This document shows, piece after piece, positions 11,079 to 20,395 of a DNA stretch of 64,000 bases. How positions within the stretch are numbered: the stretch's first letter is position 1; every line of letters starts with the position of its first letter. Made by a program: the position numbers and the translations under genes. The notes under the pieces were generated by a model, which saw only the letters and a list, made by a program, of their open reading frames with translations, was not told the origin of the DNA and did no database searches. Origin of the DNA: Myxococcales bacterium (GTDB lineage: Bacteria; Myxococcota_A; Polyangia; Haliangiales; Haliangiaceae); the NCBI GenBank assembly GCA_016794525.1, contig JAEUJY010000155.1, forward strand, positions 62,001 to 126,000. The letters are read 5' to 3'.

Positions 11079-12251
11079 ATGCGTCTCGCCAAGCTTGCCC
11101 CGGTCCTGTTCGCGCTCACCGCCACCGCCTGCACCCAGCTCGCCGCCGACGACGAGCCCGATCCCGCGGGCAAGGCCTGCACCACCGCCCGGGTGATCGC
11201 CGGCGACCCGACGTCCAGCGCCAGCGACACGACGCTGTGGAACCCGGCCGGCCACCCGGCCAAGGCCGATCCGCCGATGCACTTCGGCAACGTCGTGCAG
11301 CGCGGCCGGACGATCCTGGTGTCGACCGGGCGCTCGATCTGGCGCCTCGATCTCGACGCCGCCGCCCCGGCGTTCGTGCGGGTCGCCGGCGACGAGGCCG
11401 GCGCCGCGGTCTACCGCCCGACCGGCGCCTGCGCCGACGTGCGGTTCATGGCCAACGAGGGCCTGGCGTGGTTGCCCGACGGGCGGCTGATCACCGGCGA
11501 CGACTGGGCCAACGGCGTGGTCGAGCTGTCGGATCCGCTGTCGCCGAGCTGCACCGCCCGGGCGATCGCCGGCACCGCGCGCGAGCTCACCGGCACCGAC
11601 TCGCCACCCGGGCGCGTGTACATGGAGGGCGACGTCGAGGGCCCGGGCGCGACCGCGCGGTTCGCGGCGCCCGACGACGCGATCAGCGACGACGCCGGCA
11701 ACGTCTACGTCTGGGATCGCGGCAACAAGAAGATCAAGCGCATCGCCAACGACGCCATGCGCACCGTGACGACGGTGTTCACGCTCCACGACGAGCTGCA
11801 GAACGTCAACGCGATCGCCTGGGCCCACGGCGCGCTGTACGCCGGCGGCATCAACTTCGACGGCACCCGGGTGATCAAGATCAACGTCTCGACCGGCGCC
11901 AGCGAGCCGTACGTCAACGACGCCGACGTGCCGCGCCCCGACCGCTCGCCGTCGGCGGCCTCGCTGCCGATCACGATGGTCGGCCTCGGCGAGGACCTGC
12001 TGGTCTACGCCAGCGGCGGCTACCTCTACCGGATCGCGCCCGACGGCGGCGTCACCCACGCCGCCGGCATGGGCACGCGCAACCCCGACCTCACCGCCGC
12101 CGACTACGCCGGCGACCTCCCGGCGCTCGACGTGCCGCTGCACTTCACCGACGGTTTCGTCGGCGGCGGCAACCTGACCGTCGACGGCGGCCACGTGCTG
12201 GTGCCGTCGTTCGACGCCGGCTGGGGCCTGTGGGACCTCACCTGCGAGTGA
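11079..12251 (+). CDS. NHL/SMP-30-type beta-propeller lipoprotein
   Basis: 390 residues. The start chosen is the ATG at 11079, preceded by GAGGAG and followed directly by a lipoprotein signal (APVLFALTATAC); an in-frame ATG at 11022 would put extra residues before the signal. The mature protein has repeated blade-like units (GRSIWRLDLD, NEGLAWLPDGRLITGDDW, AGNVYVWDRGNKKIKRI, GALYAGGINFDGTRVIKI, GGYLYRIAPDGGVTHAAG), consistent with an NHL-like propeller exposed in the envelope. No catalytic signature is recognised. It lies 96 bp after the permuted esterase on the same strand and may belong with it. Confidence 0.65.
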   Translation: MRLAKLAPVLFALTATACTQLAADDEPDPAGKACTTARVIAGDPTSSASDTTLWNPAGHPAKADPPMHFGNVVQRGRTILVSTGRSIWRLDLDAAAPAFVRVAGDEAGAAVYRPTGACADVRFMANEGLAWLPDGRLITGDDWANGVVELSDPLSPSCTARAIAGTARELTGTDSPPGRVYMEGDVEGPGATARFAAPDDAISDDAGNVYVWDRGNKKIKRIANDAMRTVTTVFTLHDELQNVNAIAWAHGALYAGGINFDGTRVIKINVSTGASEPYVNDADVPRPDRSPSAASLPITMVGLGEDLLVYASGGYLYRIAPDGGVTHAAGMGTRNPDLTAADYAGDLPALDVPLHFTDGFVGGGNLTVDGGHVLVPSFDAGWGLWDLTCE

Positions 12252-12288
12252 GCGGGCCGGCCGCGGTGACCAGAAAGCCCCTCCAAGG

Positions 12289-14286
12289 TCACGGCGTGAC
12301 GACGGCCAGCGAGCGCGGGCCGCGGGTCCACACCCGGCCGAACTCGTCGAGCGTGACGTCGAGCACCTGGTTCTCGACCATGCCGCGCCGGACGTCGAGC
12401 CGCCGCACCTTCTTGCCGTCGAAGATCGCCAGGCCGCGCTCGGTGCCGAGCCACAGCCGGCCGTCGGCGCCGAGCGCCAGATCGTTGGTCGCGAACCGCA
12501 GCTCGGGCGTGAAGCGCCAGCGCTCGCCGTCGAAGGTGCCGACGCCGTCGGCGGTGGCGACGAACACCAGCCCGCCGCTGGTGACCGCCACCGCGTTGAG
12601 CAGCTCCGAGTCGAGCTGCATGCTCTCGTTCCACACCGTCACCTGCTCGCCCTGCAGGCGCACCGCGCCCTGCAGGCTGGCCATCCACACCTCGCTGTCG
12701 CCGAGGAAGGCCACGTCGACGATCGTCGTCGGCACCGGCAGCACGCCGAGCTTGCGCTCCTTGGGATCGCCCGACGCGTGGTGGTAGGCGACCGCGCCGG
12801 TGGTGGGGTCGACGATCGCGATGCCCCACGGCCGCAGGTCGCCGTCGTCGCGGTAGCGCAGGCCGATCCACAGCGTGCCGTCGGGCGCGGTCTTGGCGAA
12901 GCTGAGCTCGGGGCCGGTGCCGGGCGTCTCGAGGCGGACGTTGAGCGGCACCCAGGTCTCGCCGTCGATCCGGCTGACCGCGATGGCCTTGCCGTCGGCG
13001 GGGCGGTGGAAGCCGTACAGCACGCCGTCGCTGGTGCGCACCATGCCGAGCACGACCTCGTCGACCGGGCCGGCCGGCGTGAAGCTGCCGCCGCGCCAGC
13101 GCCACGCGCGCGGCGCGCCGGTGGCGATCCAGCAGTCGTCCTTGGCCTGGCACAGCACCGTGAGCGAGCCGGCGCGGTCGAGCATCGCCGCGCGCCGGTA
13201 CCACGCCAGCGGCGGGCCGCCGTCGAGCGGCTGGCGCGCCACGCCCAGCTCGTCGGTGCCGAGCAACAGCTCGGCGCCCAGCGCGGCCAGCGCGCGGGTG
13301 CCGGCGGGCAGGGTCACGGGGCTGCGCTCGACGTGGACGTCGGGCGGCGCGTCGCCGGTCACCGGCAGGAGGCGGACGCCGTCGCGGCGCAGCGGGCCGG
13401 CGACCGCGGCCGGGCCCGCGGCCAGCCGGTACAGGCCGTCGGCGGCGAGGATCGCGGTGGCGTCGCCGACCGCGGCGCCGGCCAGCCAGCGGGTGGTCGG
13501 CGACAGCTTGTACGAGCGCCACGCGGTGGCGTGGCCGATCGCGAGCCGCTGGTGGCCGCCGGCGTCCTCGCCGACCACCAGCACGCCGCCGCCGGGCGCC
13601 GCGGCGATCCAGCGGACGATCACCACCTCGCAGCCCTGGGTCGGGCCGAACGTGAACGTCTTGCCGCTGGGCGCGCGCCCGACCAGGCCGCGATCGGTGC
13701 CGACCCACAGCCAGCCGTCCTTGGTCGGGAACAGCGCGGTCACTGGCTCGCTGATCGGGGTCGACGCCCAGCCGCCCTTCTTCGACGCGAAGTACAGGCC
13801 GCGCGGGTGGCCGATCCACAGGCCGTCGTCGGCGCCGACCGCGGCGGTCATCGCCGGCGGTGGCGGCCGCGGCACCTCGGGGTCGGTCGGCGTCAGCCCC
13901 AGCTCCATCGCCACCGGGCTCGGCGGCAGCGCCTCGAACGTCTCGGACTTGCGATCGTAGTAGCCGACGCCGCCGGCGCCGATCACCCACAGCCGATCGC
14001 GGCGTGCGTCCGCGGCCAGCGCCACGAGCGCGCCGTCGGGCAGGCCGCGCCCGGGCGACAGCTCGAGCACCGTGCCGTCGGGGCGCCAGCGCTCCAGGGT
14101 CGCGCCCTTGTCGACGAACACGTCGCCGCCCAGCGGCACCACCGCGCGCACCGGCGAGGTCTCGGTGAACGCGCGCAGCCGCACCTTGGCGCGCGGCGGC
14201 GTCGGCGGGCGGACCGCCGGCGGATCGCCGCAGGCCGCGACCGCGGCGAGGACGAGGCCTGCGCTTCGGAGGCGGCGCGGGGTCAC
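12289..14286 (-). CDS. Two-component-regulator-type propeller lipoprotein
   Basis: 665 residues from a GTG at 14286; the only nearby upstream ATG runs into a stop. The signal sequence ends in a lipobox (LAAVAACGDPP). The mature part contains many reg_prop-type blades, for example DGLWIGHPRGLYFA, GWLWVGTDRGLVGR, GTLWIGLRYR, EVWMASLQGAVRL, GLVFVATADGVGTFDG and GRLWLGTERGLAIFDG. This 'lWiGt..GL' repeat builds the periplasmic propellers of hybrid two-component sensors, but no kinase or membrane segment follows, so this is the propeller alone on a lipid anchor. It converges on the NHL-type lipoprotein gene with a 37-bp gap. Confidence 0.72.
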   Translation of the reverse strand: MTPRRLRSAGLVLAAVAACGDPPAVRPPTPPRAKVRLRAFTETSPVRAVVPLGGDVFVDKGATLERWRPDGTVLELSPGRGLPDGALVALAADARRDRLWVIGAGGVGYYDRKSETFEALPPSPVAMELGLTPTDPEVPRPPPPAMTAAVGADDGLWIGHPRGLYFASKKGGWASTPISEPVTALFPTKDGWLWVGTDRGLVGRAPSGKTFTFGPTQGCEVVIVRWIAAAPGGGVLVVGEDAGGHQRLAIGHATAWRSYKLSPTTRWLAGAAVGDATAILAADGLYRLAAGPAAVAGPLRRDGVRLLPVTGDAPPDVHVERSPVTLPAGTRALAALGAELLLGTDELGVARQPLDGGPPLAWYRRAAMLDRAGSLTVLCQAKDDCWIATGAPRAWRWRGGSFTPAGPVDEVVLGMVRTSDGVLYGFHRPADGKAIAVSRIDGETWVPLNVRLETPGTGPELSFAKTAPDGTLWIGLRYRDDGDLRPWGIAIVDPTTGAVAYHHASGDPKERKLGVLPVPTTIVDVAFLGDSEVWMASLQGAVRLQGEQVTVWNESMQLDSELLNAVAVTSGGLVFVATADGVGTFDGERWRFTPELRFATNDLALGADGRLWLGTERGLAIFDGKKVRRLDVRRGMVENQVLDVTLDEFGRVWTRGPRSLAVVTP

Positions 14287-14350
14287 GGTTGTCGACGGTA
14301 GATCATGCGGGGCCCTTGGCGCCAGCCGGCTCCGCGCGGATAATCGGGCC

Positions 14351-15031
14351 ATGGCCAAGTCACGCCGACCACGCGGACTCGGGCCCGACGTGCGCGGCAC
14401 GCTGGGCACGCTGGTGCGCTCCACGCTGGCCCAGGCCGGCGTCGTGCGCGACGTGCTCGAGCGCGGCGCGCGCGAGGGCCGGGCCCGTCTGGAGGAGGCG
14501 CGGCGCGATCGCGCGCGCACCGACGCGCTGGCCGATCTCGGCCAGGCGGTGCTGGAGCTCCTCGAGGCCGGCCACTTCCCCGAGCTGATGGAGGAGCCGA
14601 CGGTGGCCGACGCGCTGGCGGCGATCGACGGCGACGAGCCGGCGCCGCCGCCGGTCACGCCGCCCCGGCGCGGCGCGCGCTTCGATCGCGCGGCCGACGA
14701 CGAGCCGCGCCGGCCACCGCCGCGGCGCCCGGCCGACGCCGACGGCGACGGCACCGTCTCGTCGGCGAACTGGCGGCCGCCGCCGGCGCGCCCGGCCGCG
14801 GTGTGGCGGCCACCGGTCGACGACGCCCGCGGGCTCGCCGCCGAGCCCCCCGCGTCCCACCGCGAGGCGAGACGTCCCGACGAGGGCCGCGGCGGCGCCG
14901 ACGCGCGACGCCCGACCCCGACCCCCGCGCCCGCCCGCGCCGGCGGCATCCAGTTCGGCGCCGATGACGACGACGAGGCCGAGCTCGCCGAGTACATGCA
15001 TCCCGACGACGTCCCGCCCCGCGGATCGTGA
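14351..15031 (+). CDS. Uncharacterised protein with helical N-terminus and disordered Pro/Arg tail
   Basis: 226 residues, no recognised family. The first ~95 residues look helical and charged (VRSTLAQAGVVRDVLERGAR, DALADLGQAVLELLEAGHF). The remaining ~130 are low-complexity Pro/Arg/Asp-rich (PPRRGARFDRAADDEPRRPP) and end in an acidic patch (GADDDDEAELAEYMHPDD). No signal peptide or membrane helix is seen, so it is probably cytoplasmic. The ATG at 14351 follows a 64-bp gap from the divergent propeller gene. Codon use matches neighbouring genes and the frame is clean. Confidence 0.55.
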   Translation: MAKSRRPRGLGPDVRGTLGTLVRSTLAQAGVVRDVLERGAREGRARLEEARRDRARTDALADLGQAVLELLEAGHFPELMEEPTVADALAAIDGDEPAPPPVTPPRRGARFDRAADDEPRRPPPRRPADADGDGTVSSANWRPPPARPAAVWRPPVDDARGLAAEPPASHREARRPDEGRGGADARRPTPTPAPARAGGIQFGADDDDEAELAEYMHPDDVPPRGS

Positions 15032-15091
15032 CCTGGCCGATGTCAGCGATCGTTCATGTGCGGCGCGGCGGCGTCGGGACGCCGAAACGCA

Positions 15092-15115
15092 GCGAGGGAG
15101 CCGAAGCTCCCTCGC
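15092..15115 (-). terminator. UUCG-loop hairpin downstream of tRNA-Ala
   Basis: A perfect 10-bp inverted repeat (GCGAGGGAGC and its complement) closes a TTCG tetraloop on the minus strand. It begins five bases past the encoded CCA end of the tRNA. There is no long T-run, but the position and the very stable tetraloop suit a terminator or processing hairpin. Confidence 0.6.
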
Positions 15116-15119
15116 GAGT

Positions 15120-15195
15120 TGGTGGAGACAAGGGGGATCGAACCCCTGACCTCATGAATGCCATTCATGCGCTCTCCCAGCTGAGCTATGTCCCC
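15120..15195 (-). tRNA. tRNA-Ala(GGC)
   Basis: A complete 76-nt cloverleaf reads on the minus strand. The acceptor stem is GGGGACA with TGTCTCC, followed by A and an encoded CCA. The D arm is GCTC...GAGC. The anticodon stem CATGA/TCATG holds the loop ATGGCAT, giving anticodon GGC (Ala). The T arm is AGGGG/CCCCT around TTCGATC. All stems pair without mismatch. No second tRNA is adjacent. Confidence 0.97.
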
Positions 15196-15229
15196 AACGC
15201 GCTTCGGCCTATCGCCGAAGACGGGGGAG

Positions 15230-15258
15230 TCCTTACCGCCGCCCGCGCCGGCTGTCAA
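15230..15258 (-). promoter_or_regulatory. Candidate sigma-70 promoter of tRNA-Ala
   Basis: On the minus strand a consensus TTGACA (15253-15258) is followed after exactly 17 nt by TAAGGA (15230-15235). This lies 34 nt upstream of the tRNA 5' end. The -35 match is perfect and the -10 is weak. The region also lies just upstream of the divergent MshEN gene at 15293. Confidence 0.5.
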
Positions 15259-15292
15259 GCGGTCGTGCGCGCGCTTCGCGCAGGCGAGATCC

Positions 15293-16516
15293 ATGCGCCT
15301 CGGTGAGCTCCTGATCTCGGCCGGCTGGATCGACCCGACGGCCGTCCAGGCGGCCCTGGCGCGGCAGCGCAGCGGCGGCCCGCGCCTCGGGGCGATCCTG
15401 GTCGCCGCCGGGCTGATCTCGGCTGACGACATCGCCCGCGGCCTGGCGCGGCAGCGCGGGGTGCCGGCCGCGCTCGAGCGGCACCTGGTGCAGCGCGATC
15501 CCGCCCTGGCGGCGGTGTTGCCTGCGGCGATCGCGGTGCCGATGGCGGCGCTGCCGATCGCCTGGTCCCGCGGCGCCCAGGGCATGTCGCTGGTCGTGTG
15601 CTTCCGCGATCCGACCCCGGAGCACATCGCCGAGGTGGCGCGCGCGGTCGGCGTGCCGGTGATCCCGGCGGTGGCCTGCGAGGCGGTGGTCGCGCGCGAG
15701 CTGGCGGTGACCTACCCCGACGCCGACCACGCGCCCGGCGTGCCCGACCCCGACGCGGCGATCGACGTCGACTTCGACGAGCCGTCCGCGCCGGCGTTCA
15801 ACCTGGTCGATCTCGACGACGGCCGCGTGCACAAGGACGCGAGCCAGGTCGACCTGATGGCGACCCGCGGCACCGGCAGCGCGCTGGGCACCGGGCGCCC
15901 AGCGCCCCGCGTCGTGGCCCCGCCGGCTGCGCCCGTCCCGCCGGCGCCCGCACCGCCGCCGCCCGCGCCGCCCACGCCCGCACCGCCCGCGCCCGCGCCC
16001 GCGGTGATCGTGGCGCCGCCGCCCAGCGCGCCGCCGTCCCTCGACGCCACCATCGCCGCCATCGCCGCGGCCACCAGCCGCGACGCGATCGCCGACCTGG
16101 CGATCGCGTTCGCCCGCGGCGCCTGGCGCGGCGCGGTCGTGCTGGTCGTGCGCGAGGGCCTCGCGGTCGGGCACCGCGGCTTCGGCGGCCAGGTCACCGA
16201 CGCGGCGCTGGCGTCGCTGCTGATCCCGCTGGGCCAGCCGTCGATGTTCACCACCGTCCACGACGACGGCAAGCCGCTGATCGGCGTGCCGCCGCTGGGC
16301 GGGCTGGCCCAGAGCCGCTTCCTCAAGCTGTTCGCCGGGCTGGCGCCGGTGCAGATCGCGCTGCACGCGGTCCACGTGCGCGATCGCGTCGTGAACCTGC
16401 TGTTCGCGATCGCGCCCACCGGTCCGCTGCCGCCGGCCGCGACCGCGCTCGGGCAGGTCGCCGCCGCGATGGGCGACGCCTACGAGCGGCTGATCCGCGA
16501 CGCCAAGCGCACCTGA
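15293..16516 (+). CDS. Stand-alone MshEN (GspE N-terminal) protein, predicted c-di-GMP binder
   Basis: 407 residues. Residues 2-25 and a second block about 25 residues later each fit the 24-residue MshEN motif: RLG at 1-3, G at 10, hydrophobics at 11-12, L/V/I at 17, L at 21, Q at 24. Tandem copies of this motif form the c-di-GMP pocket of MshE-type ATPases. Here no ATPase follows. Instead there is an acidic region, a long Pro/Ala linker (about 200-250) and a C-terminal alpha/beta domain of ~150 residues (VVLVVREGLAVGHRGFGG) that I cannot name. It is probably a c-di-GMP-responsive adaptor. The start is the first ATG after the tRNA promoter region. Confidence 0.72.
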   Translation: MRLGELLISAGWIDPTAVQAALARQRSGGPRLGAILVAAGLISADDIARGLARQRGVPAALERHLVQRDPALAAVLPAAIAVPMAALPIAWSRGAQGMSLVVCFRDPTPEHIAEVARAVGVPVIPAVACEAVVARELAVTYPDADHAPGVPDPDAAIDVDFDEPSAPAFNLVDLDDGRVHKDASQVDLMATRGTGSALGTGRPAPRVVAPPAAPVPPAPAPPPPAPPTPAPPAPAPAVIVAPPPSAPPSLDATIAAIAAATSRDAIADLAIAFARGAWRGAVVLVVREGLAVGHRGFGGQVTDAALASLLIPLGQPSMFTTVHDDGKPLIGVPPLGGLAQSRFLKLFAGLAPVQIALHAVHVRDRVVNLLFAIAPTGPLPPAATALGQVAAAMGDAYERLIRDAKRT

Positions 16517-16532
16517 CCGCGGCCGGCGCGCC

Positions 16533-17807
16533 TCACGCCGCCTGGGCGGCCAGGCGCGGTCGCACCCGCGCGAACGGCGCCAGCAACAGCGCGCCGAGCA
16601 GCGACAGGCCCATGAACAGCTGGAACAGGCCGTCCCAGCCCCAGCGGTCGGTGACGTAGACCAGCACGAAGGTCTGGGCCACGCCGCCGATCGAGCCGAT
16701 GCCGTTGACCAGGCCGCACGCCAGCGCCGAGGCGTGCGAGCCGCCGACGTCCTGCGACGCCGAGCCCGACACCAGCGCGTCGGCGCCGAACAGCGCGCCG
16801 CCGATCAGCGCGAGGCCGAGGATGTTCCACGCCACGCCGGCGTGGCCGATCTCGCGGTACAGCGCGAACGCGCCGCACAGCGCGACGCACGACAGCGCGG
16901 CGGTCAGGATCCGCCGGCGGCCGAGCAGCCGGTCGGCGACGAAGCCGAGCAGGATCACGAACGGGATGCCGCCGGCGTCGAACGCGATCGACACGTAGCC
17001 GGCCTTGTCCTTGGAGTAGCCGTAGCCCTCGGCGAGGTAGAACGGCAGCCAGTACAGGAACGCGTAGCGCATCAGCTTGAGGCAGAAGTAGTTCGCGCCC
17101 ATGAACCAGATGCGCGTCGTCCGCAGCACCTGGGCGCGCGCCTGCCGCCGCAAGATCGCCAGCTCCTCGGCGCGCGGCACGTCCATCGTCGGCAGCTCGG
17201 GATCGGCCAGCCCGACGTCGCTGGGGCGATCGCGCACCAGCAGGTAGAACGCGCCGCCGACCGCGGCCACCCACAGGGCCGGGCCGACGAACGTCGCGCG
17301 CCACCCGACGTGCACGAGGAACTGGATCGCGACCAGCTTGGCGACGACGCCGCCGGCCTGGTAGCAGGTCGACCACACGCCCATCAGCTCGCCGCGGCGC
17401 CGGGTGTCGAACCACGACGCCAGCAGCTTGCCGTTGCCGGGCCAGCCGGTCGCCTGGACGAAGCCGTTGAGGCCCCACACCAGGATCAGCACGCCGAGCA
17501 GGCTCTGGGTGCCGAACACGATCGACAGCGCCGCCGACGCCAGCATGCCCAGCGCGACCAGCCGGCGCGGCCCCAGCGTCTCGCCGACGACGCCGTGGAC
17601 GAACTGGCCGACGCAGTACGCCGCCAGGCTGGCGGTGTCGATCCAGCCCAGCTGATCCTTGGTCAGGCCGAGGTCGCGCTGGATGTCCTTCTTGGCGACC
17701 GAGAAGTTGGTGCGCGTGAAGTAGTACGAGAAGTACGACAGCCACGACAGCCCGAAGATGCGGCTGCGCCAGCGCGCCTCGGTGGCCTCGGGGGCCTCGG
17801 TGGTCAT
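16533..17807 (-). CDS. MFS transporter of the organophosphate:phosphate antiporter (OPA/GlpT-UhpC) type
   Basis: 424 residues with about twelve hydrophobic helices. The N-terminal block LSYFSYYFTRTNFSVAKKDI and the following LGLTKDQLGWIDTASLAAY are characteristic of OPA-family carriers, which exchange sugar phosphates or glycerol-3-phosphate for phosphate across the inner membrane. GWPGNGKLLASWFDTRRRGELMG after TM4 is the typical inter-helix signature. The substrate cannot be assigned, and a UhpC-like sensor role is possible. The ATG at 17807 is preferred over an upstream GTG at 17822 because it places a short polar N-terminus before TM1. It converges on the MshEN gene with a 16-bp gap. Confidence 0.82.
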   Translation of the reverse strand: MTTEAPEATEARWRSRIFGLSWLSYFSYYFTRTNFSVAKKDIQRDLGLTKDQLGWIDTASLAAYCVGQFVHGVVGETLGPRRLVALGMLASAALSIVFGTQSLLGVLILVWGLNGFVQATGWPGNGKLLASWFDTRRRGELMGVWSTCYQAGGVVAKLVAIQFLVHVGWRATFVGPALWVAAVGGAFYLLVRDRPSDVGLADPELPTMDVPRAEELAILRRQARAQVLRTTRIWFMGANYFCLKLMRYAFLYWLPFYLAEGYGYSKDKAGYVSIAFDAGGIPFVILLGFVADRLLGRRRILTAALSCVALCGAFALYREIGHAGVAWNILGLALIGGALFGADALVSGSASQDVGGSHASALACGLVNGIGSIGGVAQTFVLVYVTDRWGWDGLFQLFMGLSLLGALLLAPFARVRPRLAAQAA

Positions 17808-17871
17808 CGCGGCAACGTACACCGCGCCGGTGACGCGCGGGTGACGACGCGCCGCGCGCGGCGGCGTCCGG

Positions 17872-20262
17872 CTACGGGACGGTCGGCGTGCCGGTCGCGG
17901 CCATCGACGTCAGGAACGCCTTCCAGTCGGCGATCGCCGCCGGCGCCTGGGTGGCGACGAAGTGCCCGTCGAACGCGCCGGCCGGGTCGTACTGGAACAC
18001 CGCGCCGAACCGGGTCGCGCCGTCGCCGGCGGTGCGGTTGGGCGTGATCGGCCGCGCGTCGGGGCCGAGCCCGATGCCGCTGACCTGCGGCGCGGCGTGG
18101 AGCACGCCCGCGGCGTGGGCGGTGGCGGTGAGCGTGGCCTCGGGCGAGAAGTTGTCGCCCTTGCCCCACGACAGCCAGACGTGCTTCGAGGCGACGCCGG
18201 GCGGCGGCCGGCGGATCAGCATCGGCGCGTAGTTCACCGGGTCGATGCGATCGAAGAACAGCTGCCACAGCGTCATGACCGGGTGGCCGCCGCCGAGCGG
18301 CTCGCCGATCAGGAACTCGAGGCCGGCGCGGGCGTCGACCGGCTGCTTCTTGCCGAGGATGCCCTCGACCAGCACCGAGCCGGCGCCCGAGAACACCGCG
18401 GCCCGCGCGCGATCGGTGACCGCGATCGCCGGGATGCCGACGTTGGATCCCTGCGAGTGGCCGAAGTAGTAGGTGCGCGCGGGATCGAACTGGAACGTCC
18501 CGACGCTCGGCACCGTCGTCGCGGCGACGTCGCCGAGCTTGAGCGCGGTCAGCACGTCGACCGCGCCCTGCAGGTGGTTGTCGCGGGCGGCGCGCGGGTT
18601 GACGATGTTGAACACCAGGCTGTCGGGCGTGCGGCTCGAGGCGCCGCGCCGCTCGCCGTGGCCGACGCCGTCGAAGGTGAACGTGGCCATCGGCGTCGAC
18701 GCGGCGGCCAGCTCGCCGGCGATGCCGGCGCCGATCGCCGCGCGGAAGTTGCCGCCGGTGCCGTGGGCGTGGACCACCAGCGGCCAGCCGCCGGCCGGCA
18801 TCGTCGTCTTGGGGATCGTCATCGCGAAGCACACCGGCAGGTCGCCTTGCTTCACCGGGTCGCCGGCGCCGTCGACCATGATCGCGCCGCCGTCGGCGGG
18901 GCGCTCGTAGGGCAGGGTGCCGGCCTGGTAGTTCGGGATCGCGATCCGGCCGTGCAGCTCCCAGAACGCGCCGCTCGAGTCGCCGCAGGCGCGCGCGGGG
19001 TCGCCGACCGGCGCGCACGGCGAGGTCGCGACGCCGTCGCACAAGGTCAGGTCGGTGATGACCGGCGCCGGCTGGGCCGCGACCTGCGCCGCCAGCTTGC
19101 GCGCCAGCGCGCTGGCGTCCTGCACGGTGAACACCGCCGCCCCGGCGACCGTCGTCGGCGCGCGGTTCTCGGCGGCGAGGTAGGCGCGGAACTTGGCGTA
19201 CTGGTTCCACGCGCGCGCCAGCGTCGGATCGGTCGGCTCGGTGGCGCCCAGCACCGCGATCAGGTCGGGATCCTGGACCGGCGTCGCGCCGGTGGTCGAA
19301 TGCGCCGCGGTCGAGATCCACGCGGCGTAGGTGTGGCCGGGCTCGAGCGCGTCGGTGGTGCGGTTGCCGAGGGTCAGGCGGTTCTGGCAGGCGAACTTGC
19401 CCTTGCCCGGATCGAAGCCGAACTCGCGGCCGCGGTTGGCGCCGAACCCGGGCTGGCCGGGCGCGGTGATGTCGACGAAGAACAGCGCGGCGCCGTCCTG
19501 CACCGTCGAGAAGTCGAGCGGCGCCGAGAAGCGGAACGACACGACGTCGATCGACGCGAACCCGGCGAAGTCGGCCTCGGCGGCGTCGGCGTACAGGTCG
19601 ACGAGGTCGACGCCGAGCAGCGTCAGGCCCGGGCGCGGGAAGTCGGAGAGGTCGAGCGTGCCGTCGGCGCGCACCCGGATGTCGTTGGGGAACGGCAGCC
19701 GGTAGAAGTCGGCCAGGCGCTGGCCCGGGCGCGGGATCTCGAAGTACACGCGGAACGGGCTCTCGTCGGCGGCGCAGGCGACGCCGGGGAACGGCGGGAA
19801 CGCCTCGCTGGCGCGATCGCACACGCCGCCGGCGGTGCAGGTCAGGCCGGCCAGGCAGTCGCTGGCGCCGACGCAGCTGGCGCCGACGTCGCCGGTGCCG
19901 GTCATCTGGCAGGTGCCGCCCAGGCCGTCGAGCTCGCAGCGCAGCTCGCTGCGGCAGTCGGCGCCCGAGGCGCAGGGCGTGCCGACGGTGCCGCCGCCGG
20001 CCGGCGCGCACACGCCCGACAGCGCGCACTGCAGGCCGGTGGCGCAGTCGCGGTTGGCCGAGCAGCTGCCGCCGATGCCGACCGTCCCCGGCGTGATGCA
20101 GACGTCGGCGGCGCACACCAGGCCGGCGCCGCACTCGTCGGCCGCGCCGCAGCTCGACCCGACCCCGCCGTCGGGGCCGGTGTCGCCGGTGTCGTCACTC
20201 TTGAACAGGAAGCAGCCGCCGAGCACGACGGACGCGAGCGCGAACAACAGCGTGGTGCGCAC
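17872..20262 (-). CDS. Cys-rich lipoprotein with lipase-like alpha/beta-hydrolase domain
   Basis: 796 residues from a GTG at 20262 with an AGGGGG ribosome site seven bases upstream. The lipobox is VLGGC. Residues ~30-150 contain four or five short Cys repeats of the form 'C....dC..GL.C....C' (CGAGLVCAADVC, CATGLQCALSGVC, CLAGLTCTAGGVC), a disulfide-rich spacer often seen in Myxococcota surface proteins. The remaining ~630 residues form a large hydrolase-like region with nucleophile elbow YYFGHSQGS and an oxyanion-type HAHGTGGN segment. It is probably a surface lipase or esterase; the substrate is unknown. It lies downstream of no obvious partner. Confidence 0.68.
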   Translation of the reverse strand: MRTTLLFALASVVLGGCFLFKSDDTGDTGPDGGVGSSCGAADECGAGLVCAADVCITPGTVGIGGSCSANRDCATGLQCALSGVCAPAGGGTVGTPCASGADCRSELRCELDGLGGTCQMTGTGDVGASCVGASDCLAGLTCTAGGVCDRASEAFPPFPGVACAADESPFRVYFEIPRPGQRLADFYRLPFPNDIRVRADGTLDLSDFPRPGLTLLGVDLVDLYADAAEADFAGFASIDVVSFRFSAPLDFSTVQDGAALFFVDITAPGQPGFGANRGREFGFDPGKGKFACQNRLTLGNRTTDALEPGHTYAAWISTAAHSTTGATPVQDPDLIAVLGATEPTDPTLARAWNQYAKFRAYLAAENRAPTTVAGAAVFTVQDASALARKLAAQVAAQPAPVITDLTLCDGVATSPCAPVGDPARACGDSSGAFWELHGRIAIPNYQAGTLPYERPADGGAIMVDGAGDPVKQGDLPVCFAMTIPKTTMPAGGWPLVVHAHGTGGNFRAAIGAGIAGELAAASTPMATFTFDGVGHGERRGASSRTPDSLVFNIVNPRAARDNHLQGAVDVLTALKLGDVAATTVPSVGTFQFDPARTYYFGHSQGSNVGIPAIAVTDRARAAVFSGAGSVLVEGILGKKQPVDARAGLEFLIGEPLGGGHPVMTLWQLFFDRIDPVNYAPMLIRRPPPGVASKHVWLSWGKGDNFSPEATLTATAHAAGVLHAAPQVSGIGLGPDARPITPNRTAGDGATRFGAVFQYDPAGAFDGHFVATQAPAAIADWKAFLTSMAATGTPTVP

Positions 20263-20395
20263 GTGGATCCCCCTGCCGACCACGATACACGAACCGTCGG
20301 AGGGCCGCTGGTGGGCCGATGTGGGTGGCGGATCGGATCACAGGGGCGTCGGTCGTGGTTGCATCCGCCCGGCGACCGGGCAATAACGCGCGCGC

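Noticed and set aside
8166-12194. Extension of the diguanylate cyclase into one 2075-residue protein
   Set aside because: The upstream part is an antisense shadow of the permuted esterase and propeller genes. The GGDEF gene has its own ATG at 8165 coupled to the FtsB-like stop.
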